5,228 bases of DNA, taken from NCBI GenBank assembly GCA_023433965.1, contig JAEYTQ010000324.1, positions 1 to 5,228 on the forward strand. The letters run 5' to 3'. Position 1 is the first letter of the stretch, and every line of letters begins with the position of its first letter. The notes beneath the pieces were generated by a model, which made no database searches, was not told the DNA's origin, and was given only the letters and a program-made list of their open reading frames with translations. This stretch comes from Pseudomonadota bacterium. Lineage in GTDB: Bacteria > Pseudomonadota > Alphaproteobacteria > Rhizobiales > Xanthobacteraceae. Both the position numbers and the translations under genes were made by a program. Shown one piece after another: positions 1 to 5,228 of the stretch.

Positions 1-648
1 ACGACGTTCGTCTGGGGCGTGCAGATGGGACTCGTGGAAGAGAACGAGCTGAAGCGGCTGCTCGGGCGCGACCTCGCGCAATACAAGAAAGATCTGCTCC
101 GCCTGTTCGGCAAGGGTGGCTATATCAGGCATTCCCTGGATGGTCCTGTGGGGACGCCAGCCTCCTCGGTCGCGATCGATTTCGTCGGCGTGCATCGCGG
201 ATTCTGGGATATGAGCGAGGTGAGCGAACGAGCCCTGTTTGCCGCGACGACGGATCTGATCATCGCCGAACCACGATTTCGCATACCGAGTACGTTCCAC
301 TTCCTGGTATCGGCGGAGAATCCGCGAACCAAGATGATCCACAAGATTGCAGCTCCGGCCTATCAGGGGCGCTCCTCCTGGCCGACGTTCAACGTCGAAT
401 TTGCCGACCGCATGCTGGACCATGATGAATTCGCGGGAAGCGATAGGTATCGGGCTTGCGCGCAAGGCATATTGAGGGACATCCGGACCGCAACCGAGGT
501 CCATGGCGGCTATCAGGAGCTGATCTCGGAGCAGGGTCTGAGGTATCGCACCTGGGCCTATAAGGGCGCCGTGGCCCATTCCTGGTTTCCGCGCTTCCTG
601 TCGGTCTGGAGACGGGCGTACGGCACGCCGCTCCTCCGATGGGATTGA
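1..648 (+). CDS. Hypothetical protein, 3' portion of a gene entering from the left
   Basis: The reading frame is open from the first base to a TGA at 646-648. It offers a GTG at 19 and an ATG at 25, but the codons before them (TTFVWGVQ) are continuous and end in G or C, as expected of coding sequence. No strong ribosome-binding site precedes either start, only a GGGG at 14-17. I therefore treat the gene as probably starting outside the window; 208 or 210 residues would be the length from the internal starts. I do not recognise the family. The visible part is soluble and mixed in composition, with a charged helical start (ENELKRLLGRDLAQYKKDLLRLFGKGG), a middle section rich in beta-type and aromatic residues, and an aromatic, basic C-terminus (WFPRFLSVWRRAYGTPLLRWD). 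No signal peptide, membrane segment or catalytic motif is evident. Codon use looks slightly less biased than in the ATPase and reductase genes, which could mean accessory origin, but this was judged by eye. It converges on the small gene at 673-894. Confidence 0.7.
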   Translation, partial: TTFVWGVQMGLVEENELKRLLGRDLAQYKKDLLRLFGKGGYIRHSLDGPVGTPASSVAIDFVGVHRGFWDMSEVSERALFAATTDLIIAEPRFRIPSTFHFLVSAENPRTKMIHKIAAPAYQGRSSWPTFNVEFADRMLDHDEFAGSDRYRACAQGILRDIRTATEVHGGYQELISEQGLRYRTWAYKGAVAHSWFPRFLSVWRRAYGTPLLRWD

Positions 649-672
649 TCGATCCTGGCGGTGGCGCGTCCT

Positions 673-894
673 CTATGCCACGAGATCCAGAAGTCGGCAT
701 GAACCACGCACGAGCACCTTGCGCCCCGCGGGCGTCATTGCCGGTACGCCGTCGTTGACCGCAACGAGGCCGAGCTTGACGAGGCTTTCGATCAGGTAGG
801 CCTTCGAGGGACGACCGTATGACGTCGGATTGCGAACCGTGCGCAGCGCTTCCCATTGTTCCGGCGAAAGGTCGAAATCGACGTCGTTGCTCAT
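673..894 (-). CDS. Small hypothetical protein, possibly winged-helix-like
   Basis: This 73-residue minus-strand frame begins at an ATG (complement of 892-894) and ends at TAG (673-675). A GAGG lies 4 bases before the ATG, a slightly short but usable ribosome-binding site. The order of elements is an acidic N-terminus, the helix LSPEQWEALRTVRNP (about 10-24), a basic stretch and a helix AYLIESLVKLGLVAVNDG (about 32-49). A short strand or turn and MTPAGRKVLVRG (about 53-64) follow. The pattern 'helix, LVKLGLV, short hairpin, LTPxGR' is often seen in winged-helix and MarR-like domains, where the L-T-P-x-G segment forms the wing. That suggests nucleic-acid binding, but the protein is short and I cannot assign a family. 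It could equally be an uncharacterised Bradyrhizobium-type small protein. Codons are G/C-rich at third positions, which supports real coding. Its 3' end lies 24 bases from the convergent upstream gene, with no clear terminator between them. Confidence 0.72.
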   Translation of the reverse strand: MSNDVDFDLSPEQWEALRTVRNPTSYGRPSKAYLIESLVKLGLVAVNDGVPAMTPAGRKVLVRGSCRLLDLVA

Positions 895-1098
895 TTTGCC
901 TCAAGCGACGGTAAAAGTTGCGCCCCTGTTAGCGGCGCCCCGTGAAAACCATGCGACGACAATGAGTCGGGAATTCGATACGTTGTTTAGAATGTCTCTT
1001 CACAAATTGCTGCACGTCGTTGCGCCACAAGAGTTAAGATCGCTTACGTACGACATCATTCCGATTTTCGATCACCAATTGATGATCAGCATTTGATG

Positions 1099-1119
1099 TT
1101 GCGGTGCAAATTCCCGCAA
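1099..1119. repeat. Short inverted repeat in the intergenic region
   Basis: TTGCGG at 1099-1104 and CCGCAA at 1114-1119 form a perfect 6-bp dyad around a 9-base A/T-rich loop. The right arm abuts the first copy of a 10-bp direct repeat. No T-run follows, so it is not a normal terminator. It could be a protein-binding site or part of an RNA fold, but six base pairs can also arise by chance. Confidence 0.3.
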
Positions 1120-1167
1120 TGCACGGAAAACATCGTTGTCCCATTCTGCGTCGCGATATGCACGGAA
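1119..1167. repeat. 10-bp direct repeat pair ATGCACGGAA
   Basis: Identical copies occur at 1119-1128 and 1158-1167, a period of 39 bases, 74 bases or more upstream of the small gene starting at 1241. Both lie on the plus strand within the A/T-richer intergenic stretch. The arrangement resembles paired regulator sites. A pair of this length is only mildly unexpected by chance in a region this size. Confidence 0.3.
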
Positions 1168-1240
1168 TTGATGAGGCGGAAGACGCCGGGCTCTGTTAAG
1201 TTGTCTTGCGGGGAATGGCTTCACGGCAGGAGTGGAGTGC

Positions 1241-1423
1241 ATGAACAGGCTGGTTGAAATTCGCAGCCAGGAATTTCTATGCCGCGAGCGGGCAGCGCTG
1301 GATTCGGAGCGTCGGCTGTTCTGGCTTGCCCAGGCCGAGGAATGGGAGCAGCGCGCCCTCGACGAAATCGCGTTTCACTTTCGGGAGTGCAATCTCGCGG
1401 AGATCGAGTTGAACGCCGGCTGA
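1241..1423 (+). CDS. Small charged helical hypothetical protein, 60 aa
   Basis: The chosen start is the ATG at 1241, because AGGAG at 1228-1232 lies 8 bases before it. An in-frame GTG at 1232 overlaps that ribosome-binding site and is unlikely to be used. The stop is TGA at 1421-1423. The 60-residue product is rich in E, R, A and L and is predicted by eye to be almost wholly helical (about residues 5-48), with the core RRLFWLAQAEEWEQRALDEIAFHF. It has two cysteines (14 and 50), no signal peptide and no membrane segment. The layout, with an N-terminal basic-acidic helix followed by a W-L-x-x-A-E-x-W-x-x-x-A segment, resembles small uncharacterised proteins that I associate with Bradyrhizobium and relatives. 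That resemblance is from memory and was not checked. Its function is unknown. It converges on the VWA gene with only 19 bases between the two stop codons. Confidence 0.72.
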   Translation: MNRLVEIRSQEFLCRERAALDSERRLFWLAQAEEWEQRALDEIAFHFRECNLAEIELNAG

Positions 1424-1442
1424 CGGCGGTGGCTATCGGTGT

Positions 1443-2819
1443 CTACTGATAAGTCGCGACGATGTCCGACACAGCACGCTCGAGCTGCTGTGCGGTGGCG
1501 CATTGGCGCACGACGCTGCAGAAGGTCGCGTAGCGCGGCATCTCGGAATCGCCGAAGCCCCAGGCCAGCCGCCCCTCCGGATTGAGCCAGACCAGCCGCT
1601 TGGAACGCTCGGAGATGCGGCGCAAAATGTCGGCGCGCGGATCGAGATTGTTGCTGCGGGCATCGCCGAGCACGATCACCGTCGTCTGCGGCGTCAACGT
1701 GCTCATGAACTCCTTCTCGAAATCGACCAGCGAAGAACCGTAGTCCGAGGACCCGAAACCGACCTTGGACATGATCTCGACCATGGCCTCTTCCGGCGAC
1801 TTGGATTCCAGGACCTCGCTGACCTCGATCAGATGCGAGGAAAAGGCGAAGGAACGGACGTCGTCGACCACCTCGTGCAGCGAATGGATCAGCAGCAGAA
1901 AGAAATCGGAGACTTGCGCGACGGAGCCCGAGACGTCGCAAAGCGCAACGATCTTCGGCCGGTCGCGATGCTTGCGCTTCCATGCGGTGAGGAATGGAAC
2001 GCCGCCCCAGGCCGCATTGCGGCGGAGCGTGCGGCGGACGTCGAGATGGCCGCGCCGCTGTCGCTTGCGCGGCTTCGAATAGCGCTCGCGCAGCCGGCGC
2101 GCGATCTGGCGGATGAGGGCGCGCATCTCGGCGACCTGGCGCCGCTCGATACGGGCAAGCGGCGCATTGCGCAGGATCTCGTTGCGGAGGTTTTCAGCCT
2201 CCTCGCGGGCATAGAGCGCGAGCCCCTGGGAGACCGTGTCGCGCACGGCTTCGCGCAACGCTTCGAGCGCGGCGCGCAGGCGCTCGGCCAGTGCCGGGTT
2301 GGTTGCGGTCAGGTTCTCCAGATCGTCCCGCAGACGCTGGAGGCCCATGGCATCGAGGATGCGGCTGGAAAAGATGCCGCGCTGAGTGGAGTAGCGGATG
2401 TCCGACAGGGAGGCCGCCGCGGAGGCGCTGGCGATGGCGGCTGCGATCGTATTGCGGTCCTGCGACAGCAGCATTTGCGCGAGCTGGCCCAAAGCTTCGG
2501 GAGGCTGGCCTTGGCCGGAATCGCTGGGAGCGTCGGAGGACGGCGATTGATCAGTGTCCTGCGGTGTGTCGTCGTTGTCGGCCTCGGGCTGGTCCTGCCG
2601 CGGCTCCGGCTGACTGAAGAAGAGGTCGAAGCAGCCGCCGAGCGCGAGCTTCTCGTCCTGCGACTTGGCAAGCGTCAGGAGCAACGCGTCGCGCAGGATG
2701 GCGCGGTCGGAGATGCCGACCTGCGCGACCGCCCGCATCGCGTCGATGCTCTCGGCAGGCGAGACGTGAACGCCGGCGCCGCGGGCCGCCCTAAAGAAGC
2801 GATGGAGATTCTCGCGCAT
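1443..2819 (-). CDS. VWA domain protein, CoxE-like, partner of the MoxR ATPase
   Basis: The 458-residue product runs from ATG (complement of 2817-2819) to TAG (1443-1445). Residues 1-65 are a helical N-terminal domain (MRENLHRFFRAARGAGV...). Residues 71-104 are an acidic, Pro/Gln/Ser/Asp-rich linker, probably disordered. A long helical region follows (about 105-245), then a very basic segment (241-266, SKPRKRQRRGH). The C-terminal VWA domain begins near 288. The metal-ion-dependent adhesion site is visible as DVSGS (295-299), with DYGSS (359-363) and GDAR (385-388) as likely second and third loops. WLNPEGRLAWGFGDSEM (411-427) is typical of the CoxE family. Such proteins lack enzyme activity and act with a MoxR AAA+ ATPase as adaptor for a client, as CoxE does with CoxD for CO dehydrogenase. 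The gene lies 5 bases after the ATPase stop codon with no good ribosome-binding site of its own, which suggests translational coupling. The frame stays open further upstream inside the ATPase gene, but that part is out-of-frame shadow. The client is unknown. Confidence 0.93.
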   Translation of the reverse strand: MRENLHRFFRAARGAGVHVSPAESIDAMRAVAQVGISDRAILRDALLLTLAKSQDEKLALGGCFDLFFSQPEPRQDQPEADNDDTPQDTDQSPSSDAPSDSGQGQPPEALGQLAQMLLSQDRNTIAAAIASASAAASLSDIRYSTQRGIFSSRILDAMGLQRLRDDLENLTATNPALAERLRAALEALREAVRDTVSQGLALYAREEAENLRNEILRNAPLARIERRQVAEMRALIRQIARRLRERYSKPRKRQRRGHLDVRRTLRRNAAWGGVPFLTAWKRKHRDRPKIVALCDVSGSVAQVSDFFLLLIHSLHEVVDDVRSFAFSSHLIEVSEVLESKSPEEAMVEIMSKVGFGSSDYGSSLVDFEKEFMSTLTPQTTVIVLGDARSNNLDPRADILRRISERSKRLVWLNPEGRLAWGFGDSEMPRYATFCSVVRQCATAQQLERAVSDIVATYQ

Positions 2820-2824
2820 CGGCG

Positions 2825-3772
2825 TCAACCGAAGACGTTGGACCGGGCCGCCTTGGCAATGAAGGTCGTCACCTGCGGCGTCGCGGCCTCTATGTCGGCT
2901 TCGTATTTCAGGAGCACGTTGAGCGTGTCCTTGACGATCTCGGTGTCCAGTTCGGAAGCCTGAAGCAGCACCAGCACGCGCGCCCAGTCGATGGTCTCGC
3001 TGACCGACGGCAGCTTCTTCAGGTCCAGCGAGCGAATCTCGTGGATGAAGCCGACCATCTGCCGGCGCAGCGCCTGCGAGATGCCGGGCACGCGGCTTTC
3101 GACGATGCGCTCCTCCAGCCGCTGCTCGGGGAAGCCGATGTGCAGATGCAGGCAGCGGCGCTTCAGGGCATCGCCGAGATCGCGCTCGCTGTTGGAGGTG
3201 AGGATCACGGTCGGCGGCGTGATGGCCGAGACGGTTCCGAGCTCGGGGATCGTGACCTGGAAGTCGGACAGGATCTCCAGCAGCAATGATTCGAATTCCG
3301 CGTCCGACTTGTCGATCTCGTCGATCAGGAGCACGCAACCGCCCGGTTGCTCCAGCGCCTGGAGCAGTGGACGCGGCTCGACGAACTCCTTGGAGAAGAA
3401 CACGTCGCCGAAAGCGTGGAGCTGGTCGAGCGCGGCATGCAGCGTCTGCGCGCCGCCGAGAACCTCGCCGAGCTTGTCCTTCAGGATCTGGGTGTAGAGC
3501 AGCTGCTTGGCGTACTTCCACTCGTAGAGGGCCTTGGCCTCGTCGAGGCCCTCGTAGCATTGGAGGCGGATCATCTTCATGCCGCGCCAGGCCGCGATCG
3601 CCTTGGCGAGCTCGGTCTTGCCGACGCCCGCGGGGCCCTCGACCAGGATCGGCTTCTCGATCTGCTGCGATAGATAGACGGCAGTCGCGATCTGCCGGCT
3701 CGCGATGTAGCCCTGCGCTGCGAGGCCGCTTTCCACTGCCTCGATCGAGGTCGAGGCGTTCTGATCTGCCAC
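2825..3772 (-). CDS. MoxR-family AAA+ ATPase (CoxD-like)
   Basis: The 315-residue product starts at a GTG (complement of 3770-3772) and ends at TGA (2825-2827). The start is set by GGGAG 9 bases upstream and by the absence of any in-frame ATG, GTG or TTG in the roughly 80 bases before it. The AAA+ core is complete: Walker A GPAGVGKT (46-53), Walker B VLLIDE (147-152), sensor 1 TSN (192-194), an arginine-finger region LKRRCLHL (203-210) and a sensor 2-type arginine in WARVL (263-267). The length matches MoxR proteins, which form hexamers in the cytoplasm and use ATP to remodel or activate a client enzyme, often for metal-cofactor insertion. The next gene encodes the expected VWA partner, as in coxD-coxE, norQ-norD and ravA-viaA. 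The sequence is closest in style to CoxD, but no CO dehydrogenase or nitric oxide reductase gene is in the window. The upstream leader contains a hairpin that would hide the ribosome-binding site. Confidence 0.95.
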   Translation of the reverse strand: MADQNASTSIEAVESGLAAQGYIASRQIATAVYLSQQIEKPILVEGPAGVGKTELAKAIAAWRGMKMIRLQCYEGLDEAKALYEWKYAKQLLYTQILKDKLGEVLGGAQTLHAALDQLHAFGDVFFSKEFVEPRPLLQALEQPGGCVLLIDEIDKSDAEFESLLLEILSDFQVTIPELGTVSAITPPTVILTSNSERDLGDALKRRCLHLHIGFPEQRLEERIVESRVPGISQALRRQMVGFIHEIRSLDLKKLPSVSETIDWARVLVLLQASELDTEIVKDTLNVLLKYEADIEAATPQVTTFIAKAARSNVFG

Positions 3773-3781
3773 GAATGGGCG

Positions 3782-3848
3782 CTCCCAAAGATCTTGCTGG
3801 GGGCCGTTCTGCCTGCGTTCCCGGCAAAGAACAAGCCTCGTTTGGGAG
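3782..3848 (-). promoter_or_regulatory. Nested hairpin in the ATPase mRNA leader, covering its ribosome-binding site
   Basis: Read on the minus strand, three stacked helices are possible. The outer one is CTCCCAAA (complement of 3841-3848) with TTTGGGAG (complement of 3782-3789), 8 perfect pairs. The middle one is CTTGTT (3830-3835) with AGCAAG (3793-3798), 6 pairs including one G-U. The inner one is GCCG (3822-3825) with CGGC (3803-3806) around a 15-base loop. Internal loops of 5+3 and 4+4 bases separate them. The 3' outer arm contains GGGAG, the ribosome-binding site of the ATPase gene, 9 bases before its GTG. The G-U pair forms only in the minus-strand RNA; on the other strand it is a C-A mismatch, which favours an RNA role. 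No U-run follows, so it is not a simple terminator. Pairing was found by eye and its stability was not computed. Confidence 0.45.
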
Positions 3849-3864
3849 ACATCTGATCAGCGTG

Positions 3865-3910
3865 ACCGGCGTTTTTCCGCTGAGCGCAAATAGCTGAGCG
3901 CGTCGCCGGT
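3865..3910. repeat. Inverted repeat enclosing two 9-bp direct repeats
   Basis: ACCGGCG at 3865-3871 and CGCCGGT at 3904-3910 are a perfect 7-bp inverted repeat. Between them GCTGAGCGC occurs twice, at 3879-3887 and 3893-3901, with a 14-bp period. All lie between the zinc-ribbon stop codon (3919) and the hairpin before the ATPase gene. They could be regulator half-sites for a promoter of the ATPase/VWA pair, or part of a longer RNA fold. The 32-base loop makes a simple terminator unlikely. Confidence 0.4.
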
Positions 3911-3918
3911 TCGCGCGA

Positions 3919-4119
3919 TCAGTGCCGCAGCACGGCCGGATTGCGGATGGTTTGCCGGACCTCGGCGCCGCAATCGGCGCATTCGTAGACGAAGTCGATC
4001 TTGGCAAGACTCCAATGCGGCTCGACCTCGCGCACATGCATCGGCAGGAACCCCATGCAGGTGGGGCAAATCACGGGCGCGATCTCGACGTCCTGATGAT
4101 GCTGAACGTAAGCGGGCAT
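3919..4119 (-). CDS. Small zinc-ribbon protein with two CxxC pairs, 66 aa
   Basis: The chosen start is the ATG at the complement of 4117-4119 because AAGGAG lies 7 bases upstream. A longer frame reaching 4194 would add an Arg-rich tail with no ribosome-binding site. The stop is TGA (3919-3921). The 66-residue product has CPTC (18-21) and CADC (47-50), an arrangement expected to bind one zinc ion, with short strands VEIAPVICP and KIDFVYECADCG around the knuckles and a polar C-terminus. It has no signal peptide or membrane segment. Small zinc ribbons of this kind are usually nucleic-acid or protein interaction modules, and nothing here shows which. It lies upstream of the ATPase/VWA pair on the same strand, 146 bases away, and diverges from the quinone oxidoreductase gene. 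It may share transcription with the ATPase pair, but the structured gap suggests separate control of the downstream genes. Confidence 0.8.
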   Translation of the reverse strand: MPAYVQHHQDVEIAPVICPTCMGFLPMHVREVEPHWSLAKIDFVYECADCGAEVRQTIRNPAVLRH

Positions 4120-4237
4120 CTCGGCTCTCCTTCGCAGGCGACCACCAAACCCCGCGCAGAAGCTACTGCCGGTAACCCTCGGTGCCCTCATCAACTCTTT
4201 CGAACAGAGGCGGAACGGCAGGCATTTGTCGTTCGCT

Positions 4238-4265
4238 GTGACATTCTTGTTACGTTTTCTGTACT
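4238..4265 (+). promoter_or_regulatory. qor: Candidate promoter for the quinone oxidoreductase gene
   Basis: GTGACA at 4238-4243 matches five of six bases of the sigma-70 -35 consensus. After 16 bases, TGTACT at 4260-4265 matches four of six bases of the -10 consensus. Transcription would start near 4272, giving a leader of about 70 bases. The -10 element overlaps a palindrome-like dyad, as expected for a repressed promoter. The assignment is by eye and tentative. Confidence 0.35.
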
Positions 4266-4272
4266 GTAACAG
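4248..4272. promoter_or_regulatory. Operator-like dyad TGTTAC-N12-GTAACA
   Basis: TGTTAC at 4248-4253 and GTAACA at 4266-4271 are perfect inverted 6-bp arms 12 bases apart. The right arm lies within a second, compact palindrome CTGT-A-ACAG (4264-4272). The dyad sits over the candidate -10 element of the quinone oxidoreductase gene and in the region shared with the divergent zinc-ribbon gene. Its spacing and symmetry fit a dimeric repressor site, for example of the TetR type. No regulator gene is in the window. Confidence 0.4.
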
Positions 4273-4344
4273 ACGGACCCAATGCCTATTTCACAGCCCG
4301 ATCCGGTGTTCGGACTTTCACCTCAACGACAAGGGAGCACGCCC

Positions 4345-5228
4345 ATGACGCATGCCATTCGCTTTCACAAAACCGGTGGCCCGGAAGTTCTGGTCTGGGA
4401 GGAGGTCAGCGTCGGCAAGCCCGGGCCCGGCGAGGCGCGAATCCGCCATACTGCGGTCGGCCTCAATTTCGTCGACATCTATAACCGTTCGGGCCTCTAT
4501 CCGGCACCGCTGCCCAGCGGGCTCGGCAGTGAGGCGGCCGGCATCGTCGAGGAGATCGGGCCCGGCGTCACCGATCTGAAGCCGGGCGATCGTGTCGCCT
4601 ATGGCGCCTCTCCGCTCGGAGCCTATTCGGAGGCGCGGCTGATCCCGGCCGACCGGTTATTGAAATTGCCAGATGGCGTCGACGACAAGACCGCGGCGGC
4701 GATGATGCTGAAGGGACTGACGACGCAATATCTGATCCGGCAAACCTATCGGGTGAAGGCCGGCGACACCATCCTGCTCCATGCTGCAGCTGGCGGCGTC
4801 GGCCTCATTCTCAGCCAGTGGGCCAAGCATCTCGGTGCGACCGTGATCGGCACCGTCAGCAACGACGAGAAGGCGAAGCTCGCCAAGGCACATGGCTGCG
4901 ATCACGTGATCATCTACACCCGCGAGGATTTCGTGAAGCGCGTCGACGAAATCACGGCCGGCAAGAAGGTGCCGGTGGTCTACGATTCGGTCGGCAAGGA
5001 TACGTTCCTCAAGTCGCTGGATTGCCTCGCGCCGCTGGGCGTTGCCGCACTGTTCGGCCAGTCCTCCGGCGCGGTGGAGCCGCTCAATCTCGGCCTGTTG
5101 GCCCAGAAGGGCTCGCTTTACGTCACGCGGCCGACGCTGTTCACCTACGCCGCCAAGCGTGAAAATCTGGTGGCGATGGCGAAGGAGCTGTTCGACGTCG
5201 TCAAGTCCGGTGCGGTCAAGATCGAGGT
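4345..5228 (+). CDS. qor: NADPH:quinone oxidoreductase, QorA/zeta-crystallin type (3' end outside the window)
   Basis: The ATG at 4345 follows AAGGGAG (4331-4337) by 7 bases. The frame is open to the last base and gives 294 residues; the family is about 325 residues long, so roughly 30 are missing at the window edge. It is a medium-chain dehydrogenase/reductase without catalytic zinc. The N-terminal GroES-like domain contains NFVDIYNRSGLYP (41-53) and GSEAAGIVEEIGPGV (61-75). The Rossmann domain holds the nucleotide-binding loop AAAGGVG (147-153). Residues 140-161 (G-D-x2-L-x3-A-A-G-G-x-G-x4-Q-x2-K) fit the quinone oxidoreductase/zeta-crystallin signature. VVYDSVGKDTF (211-221) is also typical of QorA. 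Such enzymes reduce quinones, often by one electron, with NADPH in the cytoplasm. The resemblance to E. coli QorA is strong by eye, but the natural substrate is not known. It is transcribed away from the zinc-ribbon gene and appears to have its own promoter, possibly with an operator. Confidence 0.95.
   Translation, partial: MTHAIRFHKTGGPEVLVWEEVSVGKPGPGEARIRHTAVGLNFVDIYNRSGLYPAPLPSGLGSEAAGIVEEIGPGVTDLKPGDRVAYGASPLGAYSEARLIPADRLLKLPDGVDDKTAAAMMLKGLTTQYLIRQTYRVKAGDTILLHAAAGGVGLILSQWAKHLGATVIGTVSNDEKAKLAKAHGCDHVIIYTREDFVKRVDEITAGKKVPVVYDSVGKDTFLKSLDCLAPLGVAALFGQSSGAVEPLNLGLLAQKGSLYVTRPTLFTYAAKRENLVAMAKELFDVVKSGAVKIE

Larger units (their letters stand above)
895..1240. other. 346-base intergenic stretch, A/T-richer, with short repeats
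   Basis: No convincing gene lies here. The stretch separates two small divergent genes (the minus-strand gene ending its 5' side at 894 and the plus-strand start at 1241), so it should hold both promoters. It is visibly richer in A and T than the flanking genes, especially 960-1170. Short elements seen are: a 10-bp direct repeat ATGCACGGAA at 1119-1128 and 1158-1167; an inverted repeat TTGCGG/CCGCAA at 1099-1104 and 1114-1119 with a 9-base loop; GCGCCCC repeated at 920-926 and 935-941; and a palindrome TACGTA at 1045-1050. I could not find a -35/-10 pair with good spacing for either gene. A frame from ATG 962 to 1096 would encode 44 residues but lacks a ribosome-binding site and codon bias. 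A small RNA cannot be excluded. Confidence 0.5.

Noticed and set aside
647..654. Palindrome GATCGATC between the first two convergent genes
   Set aside because: It is a short self-complementary sequence with no loop or T-run, likely chance.
389..904. A 171-codon minus-strand frame overlapping the first gene and the 73-residue gene
   Set aside because: It is rich in Arg and Pro with no domain, and conflicts with two better supported genes.
962..1096. A possible 44-residue plus-strand protein in the intergenic region
   Set aside because: It has no ribosome-binding site before ATG 962, lacks the codon bias of neighbouring genes, and its longer form overlaps the minus-strand gene at 673-894.
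1414..1428. A small hairpin CGCCG-GCTGA-CGGCG at the convergent end of two genes
   Set aside because: The stem has only five pairs, the left arm is inside coding sequence, and no T-run follows on either strand, so I do not call it a terminator.
1503..2963. A 486-codon plus-strand frame opposite the VWA gene
   Set aside because: It is an antisense shadow produced by the strong G/C third-position bias of the VWA gene. It shows no recognisable domain and runs into the ATPase gene.
1443..4037. A single 864-codon minus-strand frame covering both the ATPase and VWA genes
   Set aside because: Only the part from 2819 down is real. The upstream half lies in the wrong frame relative to the ATPase gene and is Arg/Pro-rich low-quality sequence typical of a G/C-rich shadow.
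4120..4194. An N-terminal extension of the zinc-ribbon protein
   Set aside because: The added residues are Arg/Gly-rich and the only strong ribosome-binding site lies just before the ATG at 4119.

Overview
The window looks like ordinary chromosome of a high-GC alphaproteobacterium, most likely Bradyrhizobium or a close relative such as Rhodopseudomonas. This is an inference from G/C-rich third codon positions, the MoxR/CoxE-type gene pair, a small Rhizobiales-style helical protein and a QorA-type reductase. No RNA gene, insertion sequence, CRISPR array or phage gene was seen.

Left part (1-1423): the 3' end of an unrecognised plus-strand gene is followed, tail to tail, by a small minus-strand gene whose product may be a winged-helix-like protein. 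Next is a 346-base, relatively A/T-rich non-coding stretch (895-1240) with short repeats. It ends at a small plus-strand gene for a charged helical protein of 60 residues.

Central part (1443-4119, all minus strand): in transcription order, a 66-residue zinc-ribbon protein, a 146-base gap, a MoxR-family AAA+ ATPase (GTG start) and a CoxE-like von Willebrand factor A (VWA) protein. The ATPase and VWA genes are 5 bases apart and should be co-translated. In characterised relatives (CoxD/CoxE, NorQ/NorD, RavA/ViaA) such pairs act as an ATP-driven remodelling or metal-cofactor insertion machine, with the VWA protein as adaptor. No client enzyme gene is visible here, so the client is unknown. The gap before the ATPase gene is unusually structured. 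It holds a 7-bp inverted repeat enclosing two 9-bp direct repeats, then a nested hairpin that would bury the ATPase ribosome-binding site. This is the most interesting signal in the window.

Right part (4120-5228): a divergent intergenic region with an operator-like dyad separates the zinc-ribbon gene from a plus-strand quinone oxidoreductase gene (qor type), which runs off the window end. No clearly new multi-gene system is evident. The best candidates for undescribed biology are the possible leader regulation of the MoxR/VWA unit and a possible link of the zinc-ribbon protein to it.
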